Origin: Halomonas sp. HAL1
Lineage (GTDB): Bacteria > Pseudomonadota > Gammaproteobacteria > Pseudomonadales > Halomonadaceae
Reading direction: 5' to 3'
DNA length: 64,000 nt
NCBI RefSeq assembly: GCF_030544485.1
Contig: NZ_CP130610.1
Span: forward strand, 1,302,001-1,366,000
The position numbers and the translations under genes were made by a program. The notes beneath the pieces were generated by a model. That model was given only the letters and a program-made list of their open reading frames with translations, searched no databases and was not told where the DNA came from. Within the stretch, counting starts at the first letter, position 1. Each line of letters opens with the position of its first letter. Below are positions 60,475 through 64,000 of the stretch, piece by piece.

Positions 60475-61194
60475 ATGGCCGCCAGCTTAATGAATATGTT
60501 GGATGACTTAGAAACGCGTCTTGAACGCACACAAGCTGAGCTGCAAGCCCTGCGCGAAGAAAACCAGCGGCTCAAGCAACAGTTGGCGCTAGACAGTGCC
60601 CAAGAGCAAAGCGTGCCAAGCCAAGAAACTACGGCCACAGCTGAGAAATACGGCGAAAGCAAAGAAGCTCCTGAAAAAGAAGCTCCAGCCGAAATAGGTC
60701 AATCAACGCAAACGGTTGAATCAGCGCAAACACCGTCGCCGCATGCACTGCTTAATCAATGGTATGAGCGTTACCCAAAAGCGTTTTTCAAAGGCCATAC
60801 CAAGCCACTCAAAGTTGGCATTCACCAGGACCTGGCAGAGCGCGAAGAGTGGCCGAACAAGCTGATTCGCCGAGCGCTTGCCAACTATGTAAACCTTCCG
60901 CGATATATAAAAGCAGTGCGCATAGGCGCTGAACGGGTGGATTTAGATGGTCTACCTGCCGGTAAGGTTGATAAAGAAGCCGCACAGCATGCATCAGAAA
61001 AACGCGGTGAAAAACGCGATAATGGAGCTCCAAAGCAACCTCGCTCAAAAGCATCTCCTATAGCTAAAAAGCCCCGCCAAGAGGCGCCAAAACAGCCTGT
61101 GGTGGGGCATGAGTTAGAAAAACATGAACCTCGCAAGACGCTTAGCATGGAAGACAAATTATTGGGCTTGCAGCAAAAATTCAAAGGACGCTGA
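60475..61194 (+). CDS. ProQ/FinO-family RNA chaperone with N-terminal coiled coil
   Basis: ATG at 60475 follows AAAGGAGAAGG, giving 239 residues. Residues 8-45 form a coiled coil (LETRLERTQAELQALREENQRLKQQL). An acidic, Glu-rich linker follows, then the ProQ/FinO domain (about 88-165) with LLNQWYERYPKAFFKGHTKPLKVGIHQDL and LIRRALANYVNLPRYIKAV. The tail is Lys/Arg/Pro-rich and ends in SMEDKLLGLQQKFKGR. The domain order differs from E. coli ProQ, where the FinO domain is at the N terminus. Such proteins bind structured sRNAs and 3' hairpins, and several candidate RNAs are present in this window. Confidence 0.88.
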   Translation: MAASLMNMLDDLETRLERTQAELQALREENQRLKQQLALDSAQEQSVPSQETTATAEKYGESKEAPEKEAPAEIGQSTQTVESAQTPSPHALLNQWYERYPKAFFKGHTKPLKVGIHQDLAEREEWPNKLIRRALANYVNLPRYIKAVRIGAERVDLDGLPAGKVDKEAAQHASEKRGEKRDNGAPKQPRSKASPIAKKPRQEAPKQPVVGHELEKHEPRKTLSMEDKLLGLQQKFKGR

Positions 61195-61456
61195 GACCGG
61201 GGCTGGAAGCAGGGGTTCCATAAAAAAGTGCAAATAGTAAAGAAACACTGTTTTTTTCTATTGCGTTCCCTGGAATCCCGGTATAGAGTTTGTCCTGCGA
61301 GCATTGGACTATAACAAGGCTTAGTTGAGGACATGCCGCATACCACCGGGAAAAACCGGCGGATGGGAAAAGAGCATGGCCCGCGAGCCACCTGCCGGCT
61401 TATTAAGAGTCGAGCAGCAACGATCGAAACAGTATACGAGTTAAGGAACTTACATC

Positions 61457-62512
61457 ATGAAAAAAACACTTTTAGCGACTGCTATCGTTGGCGCCCTGGG
61501 TGCCTCAGCTGCAGCACAAGCTGCAACTGTCTATGACCAAGACGGCACCAAGCTGGACATCTATGGCCGTATCGCCATGGGTATCGCTGGCGGCGGCCCT
61601 GAGTTCAATAGTTCTGGTGCAGAAATCGATGACGGCGCTGAGTTCGTAGACGTTTACTCACGTCTTGGTCTGCGCATGAGCCATGAAGTTTCACGTGACC
61701 TGACTGCTTTCGGTCGTCTTGAGTGGCGCTTCAGCGGTGATGAGCGCAACACTGACCAAGGTTTCAACGAAATCCGTCAGAGCTACCTCGGTCTGCAAAG
61801 CGACCAGTTCGGTACTTTCCAAGCGGGTAACTTCGATGCGTTCTACAACCAGTTCGTTTCACTACCGTTCGATGTTTACATCGACCGTGGTTTGGAATTC
61901 TCTGGCCACCCGACTCAGTCACGTGGTGACTCTATCGGTTACTACACGCCTGATCTGAGCGGTTTCACTGCATTCTTGCAAGCTAAGCACTACAGTGAGC
62001 GTGGCGAAGTTGAAGGCGTTGGCACTACTGAAGAAGGTGCTGTTGTTGCACCGCAAGGTGGTGTTCGTTACGCACAAGGCCCGATCACTGTAGGTCTGGG
62101 TTTTGTTGAAGACGTTGAGCGTGGCGGCGGTAACGGCGAAATGCTGTACGGCTTGATCGGTTCTTACGACTTCACTGACCAGTTCTCTGCACGTCTGGGC
62201 TATGAAACTCGTGACAACAACGATGGCTACACGCCGAACGCTACTGGTGACAATGGCTTCGACAAAGTTGGTCTGGGTGGTACTTTCACCACTGGCGCTT
62301 GGGCATTCACTGCTGACTACTACAACGTAGATCGTGATACTCAGGACGACAGCAACGCATGGGCGGCCGGCACTTACTACAACGTTTCCAGCAACTTCGA
62401 CGTGTTCCTGGAAGTGGCAGATGGCGACGCGCCGACTGTTGATCGTGACGTTACCCTTGGTGACCTGACCGACGACGTATACTGGCTGACTGGCGCACGT
62501 TACCACTTCTAA
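61457..62512 (+). CDS. Gram-negative general porin
   Basis: The 351-residue protein has a signal peptide MKKTLLATAIVGALGASAAAQA and AAT start, a 16-strand barrel pattern (KLDIYGRIAMGIAGG, SYLGLQSDQFGTFQAGNFDAFYNQ, GRLEWRF) and the terminal WLTGARYHF with aromatic end for BAM insertion. It is strongly acidic. The codon choice is narrow (GTT, ACT, CGT), as in highly expressed genes. A long leader (61195-61456) contains a CCACCGGG/CCGGCGG-type stem. It likely is the major outer-membrane porin. A decayed paralogue follows downstream. Confidence 0.92.
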   Translation: MKKTLLATAIVGALGASAAAQAATVYDQDGTKLDIYGRIAMGIAGGGPEFNSSGAEIDDGAEFVDVYSRLGLRMSHEVSRDLTAFGRLEWRFSGDERNTDQGFNEIRQSYLGLQSDQFGTFQAGNFDAFYNQFVSLPFDVYIDRGLEFSGHPTQSRGDSIGYYTPDLSGFTAFLQAKHYSERGEVEGVGTTEEGAVVAPQGGVRYAQGPITVGLGFVEDVERGGGNGEMLYGLIGSYDFTDQFSARLGYETRDNNDGYTPNATGDNGFDKVGLGGTFTTGAWAFTADYYNVDRDTQDDSNAWAAGTYYNVSSNFDVFLEVADGDAPTVDRDVTLGDLTDDVYWLTGARYHF

Positions 62513-62563
62513 GCTTGGTTTAAATACCACGCTTAAAGGTAAACTGCCTAGCAGAACCAATAG

Positions 62564-62594
62564 AACCGGCCTCTTTAGAGGCCGGTTTTTTATT
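62564..62594 (+). terminator. Intrinsic terminator of the porin gene
   Basis: AACCGGCCTCT and AGAGGCCGGTT form the stem, with TTTTTTATTTG behind. Confidence 0.88.
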
Positions 62595-62764
62595 TGTCTA
62601 AACTAAATTTACCGCTAACGAACAAGCTAGAACAAGCCACCTAGAAATAGCGGCAAAGGAAAAGTCACTTTCTTTATTTAATGCTACTATATAACATATA
62701 TGGTAAATGTGAATCTAACAGCATCACGTAAGCGTATTAATAAAATAAAGGTAGGGGATTTAAG

Positions 62765-63412
62765 ATGAAAAAACGCTGTTAGCAGCAGCTGCCACTGCTG
62801 CACTGTCGTCTTCAGTAGCGCAGGCAAAAAAATACATGACCAAGAGAACACAAAGCTCGATATTTATGGATGTATTGCCATGGGCATTGCTGGCGGTGAT
62901 TCCAAGTTTGATAGCGCAGGTAACAAGCTGGATAACAGCACAGAATTCATTAATGTCTACCTCGATCGTGGCCTGCTCTTCAACTCAACCGAGCTACAGT
63001 CACGAGGGCTCCCATTGGGCGCCTCACCCCAGAGCTGAATGGCTTCACCTCTTTCCTACAGTTCAAACACTACCGCGAGCGTGGATTAACCCTGTTGGAG
63101 TGGAGAGGGCGAAGTGATCGCCGCGTAAGGCGGCATTCGCTATCAGAAAGGACCATTCAAGGTGGGGTTTGGCGCGATGGAAAACGTGTTGCGTGGTGGT
63201 GGCGAAATGCTCTACGGCCTTGTAGGTTCCTATGCTTTGTGTGACCAGCTGACCATGCGCATGGGAGCAGAAACGCAAGACAACAGCACTACTTACGGCG
63301 AAGAATTCGATACGCTAGCCCTAGGCATTACCTACACCACTGGTCCATGGGCATTTACCGCCGACTATCATTATTACGAAGTACTTCCTCGACGCGAGTG
63401 AATGCTTTTTTG
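62765..63412 (+). pseudogene. Decayed porin paralogue
   Basis: The start ATGAAAAAACGCTG is the porin start with one A missing, which brings in a TAG after five codons. Downstream, pieces of the same porin can be read in shifting frames: KLDIYG-like and IAMGIAGGDSKFDSAG near 62850-62930, EFINVY, then GGIRYQKGPFKVGFGAMENV and GGGEMLYGLVGSYAL (63130-63240), and TYTTGPWAFTADYHYYEV near 63331-63381, then FLDAS in another frame. An internal stop (GCG TAA near 63123) and at least two larger deletions versus the upstream porin are evident. It is a tandem duplicate that has lost function. Confidence 0.88.
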
Positions 63413-63509
63413 TTAGCATCAGAACCAATTTTTTAGTACCGCTTCAGATAGGACTTTGCATCATACTAGAGGCAGACAATAGCTAGCTACCGGAGAAGGG
63501 GGGCTAGAG

Positions 63510-63538
63510 TTACATGCACTAAGCCAAAAAGGTATGAT
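63510..63538 (+). promoter_or_regulatory. Possible promoter of the polysaccharide cluster
   Basis: TATGAT at 63533-63538 with TTACAT 17 bp upstream (63510-63515). The -35 match is weak. It would give a leader of about 240 nt containing the ops element. Confidence 0.35.
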
Positions 63539-63641
63539 AGCCGAACTTTTAAGCTATGTTCGCTGCAAGAGGCGAGTCATTGGCTGCACCAAAATCGCAA
63601 CTAGGTAATTTAGGGCAAGGGAATGCGCCCGATAATCCCTG

Positions 63642-63654
63642 GGCGGTAGCGTGC
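63642..63654 (+). promoter_or_regulatory. ops element (JUMPstart core), RfaH recruitment site
   Basis: GGCGGTAGCGTGC matches the ops core GGCGGTAGCGTG exactly. It lies in the untranslated leader 130 bp upstream of wecB. In enterobacteria RNA polymerase pauses at ops and loads RfaH, which suppresses termination through long O-antigen, capsule and LPS operons. The rest of 63413-63784 shows no supported gene. Confidence 0.8.
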
Positions 63655-63784
63655 TCGCGAGCTCAAACCATTCCTGCGTAAAAAGCCAAAAGCTCCTAGC
63701 ATATGAAGGCTTACTTGCCTCATTCAAGTAAGTGAGCATTGGCTGGAAGCCTGATTCTTATTCATTTTTCACGAAAGTATGTAT

Positions 63785-64000
63785 ATGACCATAAAGACAC
63801 TTTGTGTATTTGGTACTCGACCAGAAGCTATTAAAATGGCTCCTCTAGCGCTTTCCTTGGCCGCTGATACCCGTTTTGAGGCGCAAGTCTGTGTCACAGG
63901 TCAGCACAGGGAGATGCTGGACCAAGTGCTGGATTTGTTCGAGCTCAAGCCTGATTATGATCTGAATATTATGAAGCCTGGCCAAGATTTGACCAATGTC
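63785..64000 (+). CDS. wecB: UDP-N-acetylglucosamine 2-epimerase (non-hydrolysing), 5' part
   Basis: Only the first 72 residues are in the window. [42 protein letters not shown] and [15 protein letters not shown] form the typical start of WecB (GTRPEAIK and TGQHREML motifs). It makes UDP-ManNAc for O-antigen, enterobacterial-common-antigen-like or exopolysaccharide chains. The ops site upstream suggests it is the first gene of a long surface-polysaccharide operon that runs out of the window. Confidence 0.93.
   Translation, partial: MTIKTLCVFGTRPEAIKMAPLALSLAADTRFEAQVCVTGQHREMLDQVLDLFELKPDYDLNIMKPGQDLTNV

Noticed and set aside
61919..62560. 213-codon - strand ORF
   Set aside because: Antisense to the porin. 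The Val/Thr/Ser-rich translation is the mirror of the porin's narrow codon choice.
63554..63739. 61-codon - strand ORF
   Set aside because: It overlaps the ops-containing leader of wecB, has no SD and no recognisable family.
1..64000. tRNA or rRNA genes, intact insertion sequences or prophage
   Set aside because: All gaps were read for cloverleaf and transposase signatures on both strands by eye, and none was convincing.

Overview
The window reads as chromosome of a moderately halophilic gammaproteobacterium of the Halomonas type (Halomonadaceae). This is inferred from gene content and order: nrdR-ribD-ribB-ribH-nusB-thiL-pgpA, nudE/yrfG-hslR-hslO-pckA, HAD phosphatase/rppH-ptsP-lgt-thyA-folA, TRAP and NSS transporters, and a glucosylglycerate (compatible solute) pathway. 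Coding density is high. No tRNA, rRNA, CRISPR array, intact insertion sequence or prophage was seen, so this is mostly core genome with short accessory stretches.

Layout. 1-4.6 kb: a Crp/Fnr regulator cut by the window edge, a 28-residue membrane peptide, a CLCA_X-like protein, a DJ-1/PfpI protein, a glutaredoxin-MauE fusion followed by a 13-bp minisatellite, and a MipA/OmpV outer-membrane protein. 4.7-6.13 kb: three consecutive small RNA genes on the + strand, rich in GGA loops and each ending in an intrinsic terminator. They look like a multi-copy CsrB/RsmY/RsmZ-type array that would titrate CsrA/RsmA. A small zinc-ribbon gene sits between copies 2 and 3. 6.1-16.2 kb: an M42-like aminopeptidase, then a LysR regulator divergent from a TAXI-TRAP transporter/AtuA catabolic operon, an MFS and an NSS transporter. 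16.2-20.7 kb: a membrane protein of unknown role, SOS-type umuDC and glyA.

20.7-23.4 kb: a minus-strand small RNA with a strong sigma70 promoter lies back to back with what looks like a sigma54 promoter carrying upstream NtrC-like sites. That promoter faces an HAD phosphatase and a GT81 synthase that together should make glucosylglycerate. A GH13_18 phosphorylase that could recycle it lies at 31.1-32.9 kb. 23.6-31.0 kb: a sulfur island with a persulfide-dioxygenase-like MBL protein, two YeeE/YedE halves, a two-component system, cytochrome c4 plus thiosulfate dehydrogenase (TsdBA), and on the other strand DsbG and a membrane-anchored TlpA thioredoxin.

33.1-61.2 kb is mainly housekeeping: riboflavin synthesis (RibB carries a degenerate RibA-like domain), thiamin, NusB, PgpA, a second Lon-type protease with a possible sigma32 promoter, IlvD, heat-shock Hsp15/Hsp33, pckA behind a run of RNA hairpins, RppH/PtsP, Lgt, ThyA/FolA and a ProQ/FinO RNA chaperone with a coiled-coil N terminus. 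A membrane receiver protein at 56.8 kb looks like a hybrid kinase that lost its phospho-histidine and ATPase domain. 61.4-64 kb: a strongly translated porin, a decayed second porin copy, and an ops/JUMPstart element (RfaH target) leading into wecB, apparently the start of a surface-polysaccharide cluster that continues past the window.

A recurring theme is RNA-level control: three Csr-type RNAs, an orphan minus-strand sRNA, a structured pckA leader, ProQ, RppH and an ops site. All RNA and promoter calls rest on reading motifs and stems by eye. No folding or homology search was run.
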